The notes under the pieces: model-generated
The model's database searches: none
What the model saw: only the letters and a program-made list of their open reading frames with translations
Told to the model about the DNA's origin: nothing
Translations under genes and position numbers: made by a program
Source of the DNA: Planctomycetaceae bacterium
GTDB lineage: Bacteria; Planctomycetota; Planctomycetia; Planctomycetales; Planctomycetaceae
DNA: 64,000 nucleotides
Direction of reading: 5' to 3'
Assembly: GCA_018699955.1 (NCBI GenBank)
Contig: JABISG010000046.1
Coordinates: forward strand, 34,823 to 98,822
Shown here: piece by piece, positions 37,856-47,592 of the stretch
Layout of the letters: each line of letters begins with the position of its first letter
How positions within the stretch are numbered: position 1 is the first letter of the stretch

Positions 37856-38353
37856 TCATTTGCTGCCAACTGCCGCCTTGCGCGGAGCATCCTGCCGCAG
37901 TGCCAGCTGTAATGCCGGAGAAATCTCCTCGCCTGCTGCAATCTTCGAACTATGCACATGCTTGTGACAACTGATGCAGGTCATCGTCAGGTGCATGTAA
38001 CTCAGCGCGGCTCCGTCGAGGTTCTTGTCTTTGGCCATCTTCGCCATCTGTTCGCACGACCGGCGAAACTCCGAACTGTATTGCGCATAAACAGGCCCCT
38101 GGATCACTTGCCATTCGGTCGCCTTGCTCATCACGGCCATCTTGTCGGCGCCTTGCTTTACCTTGTCGTAATCTTCGGTCACTAACCCTTCCAGAACGAC
38201 TTGCGAAGCATCCAATTTCGCCCGCATAAATTTCGCAACCTTGTCCTGCTGCTCCTTCTTCTCGGCGGCATGCGAGTTGTACGCTGAATATGTGATACCA
38301 AGTCCGATCAGGCCGGCGATCCCGACGGTCAGTAGTTGAATGCGTCGTGTCAT
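37856..38353 (-). CDS. Exported cytochrome c-type protein
   Basis: 165 aa. A signal peptide (LLTVGIAGLIGLGITYSAYNSHAAE) precedes a helical domain with one haem site, TMTCISCHKHVH (CxxCH), near the C-terminus, as in the cytochrome c' / class II arrangement where the site lies at the end of a four-helix bundle. It is probably periplasmic. It stands at the convergent end of the halogenase-like operon, with 54 bp between stops, and is transcribed separately downstream of a hairpin cluster. Confidence 0.8.
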   Translation of the reverse strand: MTRRIQLLTVGIAGLIGLGITYSAYNSHAAEKKEQQDKVAKFMRAKLDASQVVLEGLVTEDYDKVKQGADKMAVMSKATEWQVIQGPVYAQYSSEFRRSCEQMAKMAKDKNLDGAALSYMHLTMTCISCHKHVHSSKIAAGEEISPALQLALRQDAPRKAAVGSK

Positions 38354-38386
38354 GTCATTCTCTCCTGCGGTGTTTTATCGAGGCAC

Positions 38387-38430
38387 AAAAAAAGCCCGCC
38401 ATGCACACAATCAATGTACCAGACGGGCTG
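38387..38430 (-). terminator. Intrinsic terminator (minus strand)
   Basis: On the minus strand AGCCCGTC and GGCGGGCT pair imperfectly around about 21 bases, followed by TTTTTTT. It lies downstream of the 38605-38922 gene and just before the cytochrome c gene. Confidence 0.55.
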
Positions 38431-38441
38431 TCCTAGCCAAG

Positions 38442-38464
38442 CAAAAAGTAGCCGACGGGGCTAC
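38442..38464 (-). terminator. Intrinsic terminator (minus strand)
   Basis: GTAGCC-CCGTC-GGCTAC followed by TTTTT on the minus strand. A third hairpin, GCTACC/GGTAGC, lies directly before it at 38473-38489. All sit after the 38605-38922 gene. Confidence 0.55.
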
Positions 38465-38604
38465 CTTTCACAGCTACCGGGAGGGTAGCGGTTGCGATGC
38501 GATCTGTCAAACTCTCTTATGTCTTCCTCAGGGCTGGGACGGATGGCCGGGCTGCGGTCAATGAACTTCGCTACTACGCCAGCCACCCACGGTATCTTCG
38601 TGTT

Positions 38605-38922
38605 TCAATTCAACCTTGCTCGTCTTTGCGACTCTGTCGCGTTACGAATCTCGATTTCCCAAAGAATGGACCATTCTCCAATCAGATACATGAAGATGCC
38701 CCAAGTGCAAAAGAGAAAACCAAGCCCGCCGGTTTCCAACAGGAATCCCGATGGCGACGACACGATTCGTGTGATGTCACTGTGGAAAATGTGCAGATAC
38801 TCTTGATTGACATAGTGGAACGCCGTCCAAATTTGTGACGCCCCCAACAGGAACATCACACATCCAACAAGCACTGAAATCGCGCCCACAAACTTTCGCT
38901 GCCACGGTGGTTGCGGCTTCAT
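38605..38922 (-). CDS. Small two-span membrane protein
   Basis: 105 aa with two hydrophobic segments, FVGAISVLVGCVMFLLGASQIWTA and GLGFLFCTWGIFMYLIGEW, and a charged C-terminus. Not recognised. ATG 38922 has GGAG eight bases upstream. It lies 56 bp downstream of the gamma-glutamyltransferase gene, but a GC-rich hairpin (38953-38972) separates the two. Confidence 0.55.
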   Translation of the reverse strand: MKPQPPWQRKFVGAISVLVGCVMFLLGASQIWTAFHYVNQEYLHIFHSDITRIVSSPSGFLLETGGLGFLFCTWGIFMYLIGEWSILWEIEIRNATESQRRARLN

Positions 38923-38952
38923 TTGGCAATTCTCCGTTGGTCCACAGAAAAT

Positions 38953-38972
38953 CCCGCCGTCGAAGCGGCGGG
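38953..38972 (-). terminator. Terminator after the gamma-glutamyltransferase gene
   Basis: CCCGCCG-CTTCGA-CGGCGGG on the minus strand, followed by ATTTTC. Seven GC-rich pairs just past the stop of the ggt-like gene at 38979. Confidence 0.5.
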
Positions 38973-38978
38973 CTACAT

Positions 38979-40676
38979 CTAATACCCCACGGCGGCTCCG
39001 TCTTTTCGCGGTTCCGAACCGCCGTGTAGCACGCCGTTCTTCCAGTCGATCAGTATTCCCTGGTAACCGCCGAACGAGCCGCCACTGCCGATGACGAGCC
39101 GATGTCCGCGGTCCTGCAGTCCGCGGACCGCTTCGATGGACAGTCCCGATTCGACGGCCACAACACCACCGCCTTTGGCCATTGGTATTCCCGTTGGTGT
39201 TTGGGATCCGACATGTCGCACACGGGCTGCATCGCCAGCCGCCTGGACGTCCATGCCGAAGTCGATGAGGTTCACCAGCACCTGCACATGCCCCTGCGGT
39301 TGCATGTCGCCCCCCATCACTCCGAAGCAGAACCACGGCTGGTTGTCTTTGGTCACCATCGCCGGAATGATGGTGTGAAACGGCCGCTTGTGCGGTTCGA
39401 GCCGATTGAGGTGAACCTCGTCGAGCGCGAACAACGCCCCACGGTTCTGCAATACAAAGCCGACATCGCCCGGGGTCACCTTTGAACCAAACCCGTGGTA
39501 GTTGCTTTGAATGAACGAGCAGCAATTGCGATCCTCATCGACCACCGTGATGTAAACCGTATCGCCGTTTACCAGTTTCGGATCCCCCGGCGGGACATCG
39601 GTCGCCGCCTGATCGACATCGATCCGCTTTCGCTGCTGCTCGGCGTACTTCTTCGAAATCAACTCGGCGACCGGCAATTGGTTGAAATCGGGGTCGGCGT
39701 AGAAGGTGGCGCGGTCGGCGAAGGCAAGTTTTTTCGCCTCGACGAACAAGTGCAAGTACTCCGCACTCCCCTGCCCCATCGCTTTGACGTCGTAGCCTTC
39801 CAGAATGTTCAACATCTCCAGTGCGGCAATCCCCTGTCCGTTCGGCGGCAGCTCCCACACGTCGTAGCCTCGATAATTGGTCGAAACCGGCTCGACCCAC
39901 GTTGACGTGTGATCGGCAAAATCCTTCAAGCCGAAGTAGCCGCCGTTCGCTTCGCTGAACGCGACAATTCGTTTCGCAATACTTCCTTTATAAAAGACAT
40001 CGCGGCCTTCACTGGCAATCGCGCGATAACTGGCCGCCAGCCGTGGATTCTTGAAGACTTCGCCAACGGCCGGCGCCTTTCCATCGGGAAGGTATGTGTC
40101 CGCCGAGTCGGGCCATTTCTTCAGCGACTTGGTTGCTCCGTTCCACGAGTTGGCGATAATCTCGCTGACCGGAAAACCTTCTTCGCTGTAGTGAATGGGG
40201 GCATCGAGGATCTTCCCCATCGGCATCCTGCCGAATCGTTCGTGCAACTCAAACCAACCATCGACACAACCGGGAACCGACCAGCCCAGCGGACCATCGA
40301 TTGGAATCTGTTTCAGTTTCTTTTCGCGAAAGACATTCAGGTTGATTGCATAGGGACTGCGGCCGCTGGCATTCAGGCCGTACAGTTTCTCGCTCTTCGC
40401 ATCCCAATAAATGACGAACAAATCGCCGCCAATACCGCAACTCATCGGCTCGACCAGGCCAAGCATGGCATTGACGGTGATCGCCGCATCGACGGCATTT
40501 CCGCCCGCCTGCAGAACATCCAACCCGGCCTGCGCCGCCAGCGGTTGGCTGGTGGCGACCATGCCGTTCTTTGAAATGACCGCCGACCGACTCTGATGCA
40601 GGTTGCGGGCGGGGCGATCATATTCACCACCGTAGACGTGCGCGTCGAGATCGATCGGCGTGAACTCTTCCGACAT
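38979..40676 (-). CDS. Gamma-glutamyltransferase family protein
   Basis: 565 aa Ntn-hydrolase precursor. The N-terminal part has ISKNGMVATSQPLAAQAGLDVLQAGGNAVDAAI and PMSCGIGGDLFVIYW, as in gamma-glutamyl transpeptidases. Cleavage is expected before the Thr of NGDTVYITVVDEDRNC, which becomes the nucleophile; LNRLEPHKRPFHTIIP and GVMGGDMQPQGHVQVL are in the small subunit. ATG 40676 is chosen because GGAGG lies seven bases upstream. An upstream in-frame ATG (40742) would add a hydrophobic stretch (RTLVIFAVLFFGG) that could be a signal, so location is uncertain. Confidence 0.88.
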   Translation of the reverse strand: MSEEFTPIDLDAHVYGGEYDRPARNLHQSRSAVISKNGMVATSQPLAAQAGLDVLQAGGNAVDAAITVNAMLGLVEPMSCGIGGDLFVIYWDAKSEKLYGLNASGRSPYAINLNVFREKKLKQIPIDGPLGWSVPGCVDGWFELHERFGRMPMGKILDAPIHYSEEGFPVSEIIANSWNGATKSLKKWPDSADTYLPDGKAPAVGEVFKNPRLAASYRAIASEGRDVFYKGSIAKRIVAFSEANGGYFGLKDFADHTSTWVEPVSTNYRGYDVWELPPNGQGIAALEMLNILEGYDVKAMGQGSAEYLHLFVEAKKLAFADRATFYADPDFNQLPVAELISKKYAEQQRKRIDVDQAATDVPPGDPKLVNGDTVYITVVDEDRNCCSFIQSNYHGFGSKVTPGDVGFVLQNRGALFALDEVHLNRLEPHKRPFHTIIPAMVTKDNQPWFCFGVMGGDMQPQGHVQVLVNLIDFGMDVQAAGDAARVRHVGSQTPTGIPMAKGGGVVAVESGLSIEAVRGLQDRGHRLVIGSGGSFGGYQGILIDWKNGVLHGGSEPRKDGAAVGY

Positions 40677-40932
40677 CCGTGAACCTCCGAAAAACAGAAC
40701 GGCAAAAATGACCAAAGTGCGAAAGCGGTCGGCGGGTTGCATACGATTGTCCCGAATCAAAGCAGGTATTGTTCCAGACACGAGATTCGTCTCGCAGTAT
40801 CCGCCAGTCTGCCGCAACCGAATCGCAATTGCAATTCGACAGCGTTCATCTTTTGACACAGTCGGCCGCTGTTGCCACAATGGCGCGGTGTTGTCGTTCC
40901 AGTGTCCCCTTAATTAACGAGCGAGCGTTCTC

Positions 40933-42201
40933 ATGCTGAATCGAATGATGGCAGTTTTGATTGGCCTGTCCCTCACCGCCACCGCGGTCGCAGGAGAACC
41001 GGCGCAACAGCAAAACTGGCCTCGCTGGCGCGGTCCCGGTGACAATGGCAGCACGGCCATCGGAAAATATCCGGCGAGTTTCAGCAGCACAAAAAATGTG
41101 CTGTGGAAGACAGAACTGCCGGGGTTGGGTTGCTCGACGCCCATTGTCTGGAACGGCAAAATCATGCTGACGTGTGCCGCCGAAGGACAGGACGCTCTGC
41201 TCGCGTTTGACTGGTCCGGCAAGAAACGGTGGACGACAACCATAGGCCGCGAGCGCAAGGGAAAACATCGCAACGGTTCCGGCAGCAATCCGTCGGCCGC
41301 GACCGATGGCTCGCACGTCTTCGTCTACTTCAAGAGCGGCAATCTCGCGGGACTCGATCTCGACGGAAAACTGCTCTGGAAAACGAACCTCCAGGAACGA
41401 TTCGGCAAAGACAGCCTGTACTGGGATCTGGGAACGTCGCCCGTACTTACTAAGACAGACGTCGTCGTCGCGATCATGCACAAGGGCGAATCGTTCTTGC
41501 TGGCGTTCGACAAACTCACCGGGGAATTGCACTGGAAGACCTCGCGAAATTACAAGACGCCGGTTGAAGGTGATCACAGTTACGCGACGCCCATTGTGGT
41601 TCAACGGGACGGCCACGAGATCATTCTCGTGTGGGGTGCCGAACATGTGACGGCCCACACCGCGACCGACGGTCGCGAACTGTGGGCATGTGGCGGATTC
41701 AATCCCGAAGAAAGAGGCAACTGGGTAGCCGTCGCCTCGTTCGTGCTGGTTAATGACGTTGCCGTCATTCCGTACGGCCGTGGCAGCCGCTTGGCCGGGG
41801 TCAGTGTCGGTGGAAGCGGCGACGTGACCGCAACCCATCGCCGTTGGACGCGAGAAGACAGCGGTTCGTTCGTGCCGACACCCGCTGCGGCCGGTGGCCG
41901 GGTTTTCGTCGTCCGCGACAAGGGCGAAGTGGAATGCGTGAATGCAGTCGATGGCAAGACGGTCTGGAAGGGCGCATTCCCCAAGAACCGGGCGAAATAC
42001 TATGCCTCGCCGACAATCGCCGATGGCAAGCTGTATGCTCCCCGAGAAGACGGAGTGCTGATGGTGGCAAACATCGCCGACGGGTTCAATTTTCTGTCCG
42101 AGAATAACATGGGAGAACGCCTCATCGCCTCTCCCGTTCCGGTTGACAGTCGGTTGCTCATTCGTGGAGAGCGGCATCTATTCGCTATCGGCCAGAGGTA
42201 A
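40933..42201 (+). CDS. Exported PQQ-type beta-propeller protein
   Basis: 422 aa. A signal peptide ([19 protein letters not shown]) leads into [12 protein letters not shown], the standard opening of planctomycete BamB-like/PQQ-repeat proteins. Propeller blades show the repeat core [41 protein letters not shown] and [14 protein letters not shown]. No quinone-binding dehydrogenase residues are evident, so it is probably a binding or scaffold protein in the periplasm. It starts divergently from ggt. Confidence 0.85.
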   Translation: MLNRMMAVLIGLSLTATAVAGEPAQQQNWPRWRGPGDNGSTAIGKYPASFSSTKNVLWKTELPGLGCSTPIVWNGKIMLTCAAEGQDALLAFDWSGKKRWTTTIGRERKGKHRNGSGSNPSAATDGSHVFVYFKSGNLAGLDLDGKLLWKTNLQERFGKDSLYWDLGTSPVLTKTDVVVAIMHKGESFLLAFDKLTGELHWKTSRNYKTPVEGDHSYATPIVVQRDGHEIILVWGAEHVTAHTATDGRELWACGGFNPEERGNWVAVASFVLVNDVAVIPYGRGSRLAGVSVGGSGDVTATHRRWTREDSGSFVPTPAAAGGRVFVVRDKGEVECVNAVDGKTVWKGAFPKNRAKYYASPTIADGKLYAPREDGVLMVANIADGFNFLSENNMGERLIASPVPVDSRLLIRGERHLFAIGQR

Positions 42202-42257
42202 CGGACCGACTCAGCAACCGCGGTGTCAAAGTCATTATTGATTGTGGAGACCCGAAC

Positions 42258-43694
42258 GTGTTTTTGCATCGCTGTGCTGTGGCGCTGCTGCTGACGTCAC
42301 TCTGCTGCACATCCAACACAACTTCAGCCGATGACTCCCTCAAAGCGCAAGCGAAGTCGGCCCTAAAACAGGCGGCCAGTTTCTACCACAACAAAGTCGC
42401 GCTGCGCGGCGGCTACGTTTACTACTACAGCCCCGATTTGACACGACGGCTCGGTGAAGGAGTGGCGAGCGATACGCAAATCTGGGTGCAACCGCCCGGC
42501 ACACCGACGGTCGGACTCGCATATCTCACCGCGTATCGCGCCACTGCCGATCGGTTCTATCTCGATGCCGCCACACAAGCCGCCGAAGCGCTCGTTTACG
42601 GGCAACTGCAGTCGGGAGCCTGGACGAACAGCATTGATTTCGACCCCCGTAGTGGAAAGGCGGCGCGATATCGCAACGGCCGGGGTGGCGGATCGCGCGC
42701 CCGCAACTTTTCCACGCTCGACGACGGCATCTCCCAATCCGCGATCCGCTTGCTTGTCCAAGTCGATCAAGCGCACGGCTTCAAGCACAAGAAGATCCAC
42801 GATGCCGCAGAAGTCGCCCTCAAGGCGTTATTAGAGGCTCAGTTTCCCAACGGTGGATTCCCCCAAGGGTGGGATGAAACGCCGGCCCCCCGTCCGCAGC
42901 CGGTGAAAGCCAACTTTCCGAATTACGATTGGCGGACCGAAGGACGAATCAAGAATTATTGGGACATGTTCACGCTCAACGACGGCCTCGCCGGAACCGT
43001 CGCCGACACGTTAAGGGATGCCTACCGCGTTTACAAAGACGAGAAGTACAAGGATGCCGTCGAACAGTTGGGCGACTTTCTCATTCTCGCCCAATTGCCC
43101 GCTCCGCAACCCATCTGGTCGCAGCAATACAATTATGACATGCAGCCCATTTGGGCACGCAGATTCGAGCCGTCCGCAGTCACCGGTGGCGAATCGCAGG
43201 ATGTGATGGAAACGCTGATGGCCATCTACCGATTGACCGGCAATAAGAAATATCTGGCCCCGATCCCGTCCGCGTTAGCGCATTTGAAACAATCGCGATT
43301 GTCCGACGGCCGCCTAGCCCGATACTACGAATTGCTGTCGAACAAGCCACTGTACATGTTCCGCCGCGGCAAATCGTACACCTTAACCTACGACGATTCC
43401 CAACTGCCGAAACACTACGGCTGGAAAATTGATTCCCGGCTCGATGAGATCGAGCGAGAGTTCCAGCGACTCAAACGCGAAGGCACGAAACCCGCGCCGA
43501 CGACAAACACCGATCAGCTCGAAGCAGGCGTTCGAGAGACCTTGAAATCGTTGAACAGCGATCGCTGGATCAGCACATTTTCGGGCGAACCGCTCGCCGG
43601 ACAACCAAAGTTTCGTCCGGGCGACAAATACATCTCCAGTGGAGTCTTCAGCCGCAATGTGGAGTTACTGAGCCGTTATCTATCAACACCCTAG
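42258..43694 (+). CDS. Exported pectate lyase, PL10-like
   Basis: 478 aa. A signal peptide with Cys residues ([17 protein letters not shown]) is followed by an alpha/alpha-toroid domain. Segments recalling pectic acid lyase (polysaccharide lyase family 10) are [42 protein letters not shown] and [19 protein letters not shown]. The family cleaves polygalacturonate by beta-elimination. Start GTG 42258 has GGAG nearby, and the gene lies 56 bp after the PQQ-type protein. The DUF6807 gene follows after 65 bp, so the three may form a polysaccharide-related set. Confidence 0.75.
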   Translation: MFLHRCAVALLLTSLCCTSNTTSADDSLKAQAKSALKQAASFYHNKVALRGGYVYYYSPDLTRRLGEGVASDTQIWVQPPGTPTVGLAYLTAYRATADRFYLDAATQAAEALVYGQLQSGAWTNSIDFDPRSGKAARYRNGRGGGSRARNFSTLDDGISQSAIRLLVQVDQAHGFKHKKIHDAAEVALKALLEAQFPNGGFPQGWDETPAPRPQPVKANFPNYDWRTEGRIKNYWDMFTLNDGLAGTVADTLRDAYRVYKDEKYKDAVEQLGDFLILAQLPAPQPIWSQQYNYDMQPIWARRFEPSAVTGGESQDVMETLMAIYRLTGNKKYLAPIPSALAHLKQSRLSDGRLARYYELLSNKPLYMFRRGKSYTLTYDDSQLPKHYGWKIDSRLDEIEREFQRLKREGTKPAPTTNTDQLEAGVRETLKSLNSDRWISTFSGEPLAGQPKFRPGDKYISSGVFSRNVELLSRYLSTP

Positions 43695-43759
43695 CTGACT
43701 CAAATCGTGAGTCGGTCACGATTGGGGAAGTGCTCCATAGAAATTTTGGGGATTTTCGC

Positions 43760-44719
43760 ATGACGCGCATCCTGGCAGTTGCAGTGTTCACGCTGCTGGT
43801 TGGCCTTCCAGATATGACCTTCGTCGGGAATCCCATCCGCTTCGCTCAGAAAGACGGTCGTCTGTTCCTGTCACAATTCGGGAGACCGGTTTTTGAATAC
43901 GTAACAAGCGATGACAAAGTTCGACGCCCCTACTTTCACGGCTTGCACACTCCGTCAGGAGTTCGTGTCACCCGAGTCCATCCACCGGTGAAAGGAAGCG
44001 AACTTGCCGATCATCCCACGATGCACCCCGGCCTGTGGATGGCGTTCGGCGACATCAGCGGCGCTGATTTCTGGAGAAACAAAGGACTGGTGCGCCATGT
44101 GAAGTTCCTCAAGACACCGACGGTCGAAAATGCCGTGGCATCGTTCACGGTTCGCAATTCCTACGAAGCCGACGGCAAACCGATTTGCACCGAAGATTGC
44201 GAGATCCAAGTCACTTTCAATTCTTTTCGGCAATGCAAAGGAACGCTGATCACCTGGACGTCGAGGTTCACTCCGGCGGGCGGCAGTTTCTACTTTGGGG
44301 ATCAAGAAGAGATGGGACTTGGCGTCCGCGTTGCAACTCCGTTTACTGTCGTGAAAGGCGGCACAATCCGTGACAGCGAAGGCAGAAAGAATGGCAAAGA
44401 AATTTGGGGCAAGCAAGCCGATTGGTGTGAGTACACCGGCGTGCTGAACGGCAAGCGTGTCGGGATTGTCCTGATGCCGGGCGTTAAGAACTTCCGCCGC
44501 TCCTGGTTCCACGCCCGTGACTACGGCCTATTACTGGCAAATCCGTTTGGGCGGAATGCCTTCACCAAGGGAGAAAAGAGTAAGATCGAAGTCAAAGCGG
44601 GTTGGGAGTTGCGGTTGAGATACGGGGTATTTCTCTACGATTCCGAATCCGATAATGCCCCAAACATTGGCGCGGTCTACCGGGAGTTCACCAAACAATT
44701 GAATCCGCGAAACAAGTAA
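43760..44719 (+). CDS. PmoA-like DUF6807 protein
   Basis: 319 aa. An N-terminal signal-like segment (ILAVAVFTLLVGLPDMTF) precedes a beta-rich domain with GRPVFEYVTSDDKVRRPYFHGLHTPSG, DHPTMHPGLWMAFGDISGADFW, and a late HARDYGLLLANPFG, as in DUF6807 (PmoA family) proteins common in planctomycete sugar-catabolism loci. These proteins are not methane monooxygenase subunits despite the name. ATG 43760 has GGGGA upstream. It ends at a long palindrome shared with trhA. Confidence 0.8.
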   Translation: MTRILAVAVFTLLVGLPDMTFVGNPIRFAQKDGRLFLSQFGRPVFEYVTSDDKVRRPYFHGLHTPSGVRVTRVHPPVKGSELADHPTMHPGLWMAFGDISGADFWRNKGLVRHVKFLKTPTVENAVASFTVRNSYEADGKPICTEDCEIQVTFNSFRQCKGTLITWTSRFTPAGGSFYFGDQEEMGLGVRVATPFTVVKGGTIRDSEGRKNGKEIWGKQADWCEYTGVLNGKRVGIVLMPGVKNFRRSWFHARDYGLLLANPFGRNAFTKGEKSKIEVKAGWELRLRYGVFLYDSESDNAPNIGAVYREFTKQLNPRNK

Positions 44720-44727
44720 GTGCCGCC

Positions 44728-44763
44728 GCTTGCCCCCACGGGCCGCAGCCCGTGGGGGCAAGC
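44728..44763. terminator. Perfect 16-bp hairpin, dispersed copy 3
   Basis: GCTTGCCCCCACGGGC and its exact complement around CGCA, between the convergent DUF6807 and trhA stops. It contains the same CCCACGGGC core as 9424-9445 and 10110-10131. No T run follows, so termination is inferred from position and stem strength. Confidence 0.65.
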
Positions 44764-44792
44764 GGGGTGTGCCTTTTCAACCGGAGTATCAG

Positions 44793-45434
44793 CTAAATCA
44801 CGTAGTCAACAATCACCACGAAATGGCAATAACTGCCGGCAATTACCCACAAATGCCACAGTGCGTGGAAGTAGCGGACTTTTGTGTCGAACGTTAAGAA
44901 AACCGTGCCGACCGTGTAGCACAAGCCGCCGGCGACACTCCACAAGATCCCTTCGGTCGGTAGCGATTCCAGTATCGGCCCGACCACTGTGATGGGCAGC
45001 CAGCCCAGTGCGAGATAATGTGTGACGGCCGTCGATTCGACGCGGTACCCCCAGAACACTTTGGTGGAGAATCCGACGAGCGCAATCGCCCACGTCACCC
45101 CCAACACAATCCATCGTGTCGGTTCCTGCAGAGCGGTGATTGCCAGCGGCGTGAAGTTTCCCGCGATGAACAGAAATATGATGCCCTGATCCAAGCGTCG
45201 GAAGAAATGTCGCCGTGACTCGTCCTTGAATGAATGTGACAAAGCCGAGCCGGCATAAACGGCGATCAGTCCCAACGCATAAACCCAGCAACTGGCCTGC
45301 AGCGCCGCATTGTCGGTATCGGCCACGGCGCGAAATAAAACGACCGCGCCAACCATGGCCAACAGCACTCCGACTCCGTGAGTCACACAGTTGGCCAGTT
45401 CTTCACGCTCGAAATTGTCGGTCGAATCCTGCAT
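44793..45434 (-). CDS. TrhA/hemolysin III family membrane protein
   Basis: 213 aa with seven hydrophobic segments. REELANCVTHGVGVLLAMVG (first conserved His), SALSHSFKD, RRLDQGIIFLFIAGNFTPLAI and FHALWHLWVIAGSYCHFVVI (last His cluster) are the metal-site motifs of the hemolysin III/PAQR family. In bacteria TrhA influences membrane energetics and lipid homeostasis; haemolysis is not its usual role. ATG 45434 has AAGGG about eight bases upstream. Confidence 0.93.
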   Translation of the reverse strand: MQDSTDNFEREELANCVTHGVGVLLAMVGAVVLFRAVADTDNAALQASCWVYALGLIAVYAGSALSHSFKDESRRHFFRRLDQGIIFLFIAGNFTPLAITALQEPTRWIVLGVTWAIALVGFSTKVFWGYRVESTAVTHYLALGWLPITVVGPILESLPTEGILWSVAGGLCYTVGTVFLTFDTKVRYFHALWHLWVIAGSYCHFVVIVDYVI

Positions 45435-45945
45435 TCTCCGCCCTTAAACCTCATGCCGACATCGTCTTCTCAGTTCGGCGCCGCCGTCAATTGATCTTAC
45501 ACAGTCTGCCGCCAAACCGCTTGGTTGGTGCGAGTTCGGCGAAATCCGTGAATTCAGGCCACGAAATCTCAGGCGTTTCTAGACAGAGATTACCACGCAG
45601 GCGTTCAATGAGGCCTAAATTGTTGAGGCCGCGCCCCAAAGCCCTCGGGCTGCGGCGCGAGGGATCGAACGGCGTCGATAATTTCCCCTAACATGGCGGG
45701 ATCGCTGGGGATGGGACATTCCAACATTCTGCCGTTTTAAGGCGTACAATTAAACGTGGCAGCTGCCTGAGTCGCACAAACAGCGGACCGTGGAAAGTCG
45801 GGATGGATTCTCAGTCGCCGCTTGCTATCATATAGAGCTAAGGTCTGTCCCCTGAGGATGTTACTGAATCTGGTTGTCGGACCGACCGGTCGATTCCCGT
45901 GTTATGTCGCCTGGAACCGGCCGACGGGCCAAAAGGTGGAGTGGA
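45435..45945. other. 511-bp divergent intergenic region
   Basis: Between the starts of trhA (minus) and the membrane protein at 45946 (plus). It contains a GC-rich stretch near 45628-45660 (CGCCCCAAAGCCCTCGGGCTGCGGCGCG) split here as two partly complementary parts, but no clear terminator, tRNA or gene. Both promoters should lie here. Confidence 0.4.
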
Positions 45946-46632
45946 ATGTCGCAAGTGGTCGAACCGGCTCCCGCGACGCGGTCGCAGGCAAATGAATTCA
46001 ATTACCGCCCCGTGCCGGTGTTGGCGCCGGTCTCTCTGGTTCTGGGGTTGTGCGGAGCGATGGCCCTGCTGACGGCATTCGGCGTCGTCATTGCTTTCCT
46101 GGGGGCCATCCTCGGGGGGATCTCCTTTCTGCGAATCCGCCGCGCCAATGGCGATTTGGGGGGTGGTTGGCTGGCAACGATCGGGCTGATGTTGTCGGCG
46201 CTATTTCTCGTCATGGGCATTAGCCTGCAGTCGTACGGTTACGCCACCGAACTGCCCGAGGGCCACATCCGCGTCAACTTCCCACACGACATTTCACGCA
46301 AGCAGTTCGTCTATCAAAATGGCGAAACGATGTTGCACCCGGATGTCGAACCGCTCGTCGATCAGAATATTTTTCTGAAAGGGTACATAAGGCCGTCCAC
46401 GAAGATAAACGGCCTTACGGCATTCGAGCTTTTGAAGGATAATGGCAAATGTTGCTTTGGCGGTGAACCGGCTGATTGGGATTCGATCCTTGTGATTATG
46501 TCTCCCGGAGAATCGGTCGATTACACCACCGGGTTGATGTCAGTCGCCGGCCGCCTGAGCGCCGATTTCAGCCAACCTGGGGTCTACAAGATTGACGCCA
46601 CACACGTCGAGCGATCGAGGACTTCGTTCTAA
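45946..46632 (+). CDS. Membrane protein with CCFG-motif domain
   Basis: 228 aa. Two membrane segments (VLAPVSLVLGLCGAMALLTAFGVVIAFLGAIL region and WLATIGLMLSALFLVMGISL) are followed by a C-terminal domain with LKGYIRPSTKINGLTAFELL and DNGKCCFGG. The same pattern recurs in the next gene, and I take both as DUF3299-like. Function unknown. ATG 45946 follows GGTGGAG; the stop TAA overlaps the next ATG (TAATG), so the pair is coupled. Confidence 0.7.
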   Translation: MSQVVEPAPATRSQANEFNYRPVPVLAPVSLVLGLCGAMALLTAFGVVIAFLGAILGGISFLRIRRANGDLGGGWLATIGLMLSALFLVMGISLQSYGYATELPEGHIRVNFPHDISRKQFVYQNGETMLHPDVEPLVDQNIFLKGYIRPSTKINGLTAFELLKDNGKCCFGGEPADWDSILVIMSPGESVDYTTGLMSVAGRLSADFSQPGVYKIDATHVERSRTSF

Positions 46633-47480
46633 TGATTTCACAACGAACGTTGGTTGACGGCAGACTCGCGATAATCGCCCTCTTTCTGGCCGCATGCCTT
46701 GCCGGTTGTGGAAGTGGGAGCGATGGGGAGTTCCAAGAATACGGTGCATTGGAGTCGCCTGAAGCGCCCGGCTCGGCCGACGCTGCCGCAGGCAACGGCG
46801 AAAATCAGCCGGCCGAATCTCAGAACAATTCTGCGACCGCCGAACCGATGTTGGCGTTGTCGCAACCGCCGGTTGTGGCCCCTGTGCCGCAGTCCATCGA
46901 AGCGACGCCGGACATTACCGCAATTGATGAGGGAACACTGACCTCCGTCGCGGCCCCGGTTCCTGGAATCGGTGCCAACAGCAATCCGTCCGGTTCCAGC
47001 GACGCCGCAAACACCACACCGGCCACCAGCCCGCGTGAAGTCAAGATTCTGATCAAAGATCGCACGTTTCAAGCTGAAGGCCCCGAAGATGCGATTCGCG
47101 TTTCCTTCGACGACATCGATCTGCTCAAAGTCATCAATATGGAACCGGTGACCGCCGATGCCCCGGAAAAAATGCCGCAATGGCTCAAGCAATTGGATGG
47201 CAAGCGGATTCGCATTCGCGGCTACATGTACCCGGCCTTCAAAGACACCGGGCTGACGGCTTTTAATATTGCCCGCGACACCAAAACATGCTGCTTCGGG
47301 TCGTTCGCAAAACTGTACGACCGATTCCTGGTCAAGATGCGAAAGGGCGTCACCACCGATTACTTTCTGCTTCGCCCGTTCGACGTGGTCGGCATCCTTC
47401 ACATTGACCCGCGAGCTTTCGAAGATGGCGAACTGTACCAAATGTACCGAATCGACGACGCGATCATCATCAAAAAATAA
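46632..47480 (+). CDS. Lipoprotein with CCFG-motif (DUF3299-like) domain
   Basis: 282 aa. The N-terminus ends in a lipobox, LAGCGSGS, so it is a probable lipoprotein. A long Ala, Pro and Ser-rich linker leads to the conserved domain: KRIRIRGYMYPAFKDTGLTAF, DTKTCCFGSF and RPFDVVGILHIDP. This domain is homologous to the C-terminal part of the preceding gene, to which it is coupled by a one-base stop-start overlap. The paired cysteines might bind metal; that is inference. Confidence 0.75.
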   Translation: MISQRTLVDGRLAIIALFLAACLAGCGSGSDGEFQEYGALESPEAPGSADAAAGNGENQPAESQNNSATAEPMLALSQPPVVAPVPQSIEATPDITAIDEGTLTSVAAPVPGIGANSNPSGSSDAANTTPATSPREVKILIKDRTFQAEGPEDAIRVSFDDIDLLKVINMEPVTADAPEKMPQWLKQLDGKRIRIRGYMYPAFKDTGLTAFNIARDTKTCCFGSFAKLYDRFLVKMRKGVTTDYFLLRPFDVVGILHIDPRAFEDGELYQMYRIDDAIIIKK

Positions 47481-47592
47481 CGTTTAGGTTTTGTGAATTC
47501 GTGCGTGTACGCAAGATTGCCCACGCCTTGTACGATTTCAAACGAGCTTTCAGCGTATCCCGAAAAACACGCATCGTGTGTGGAGAAACACA

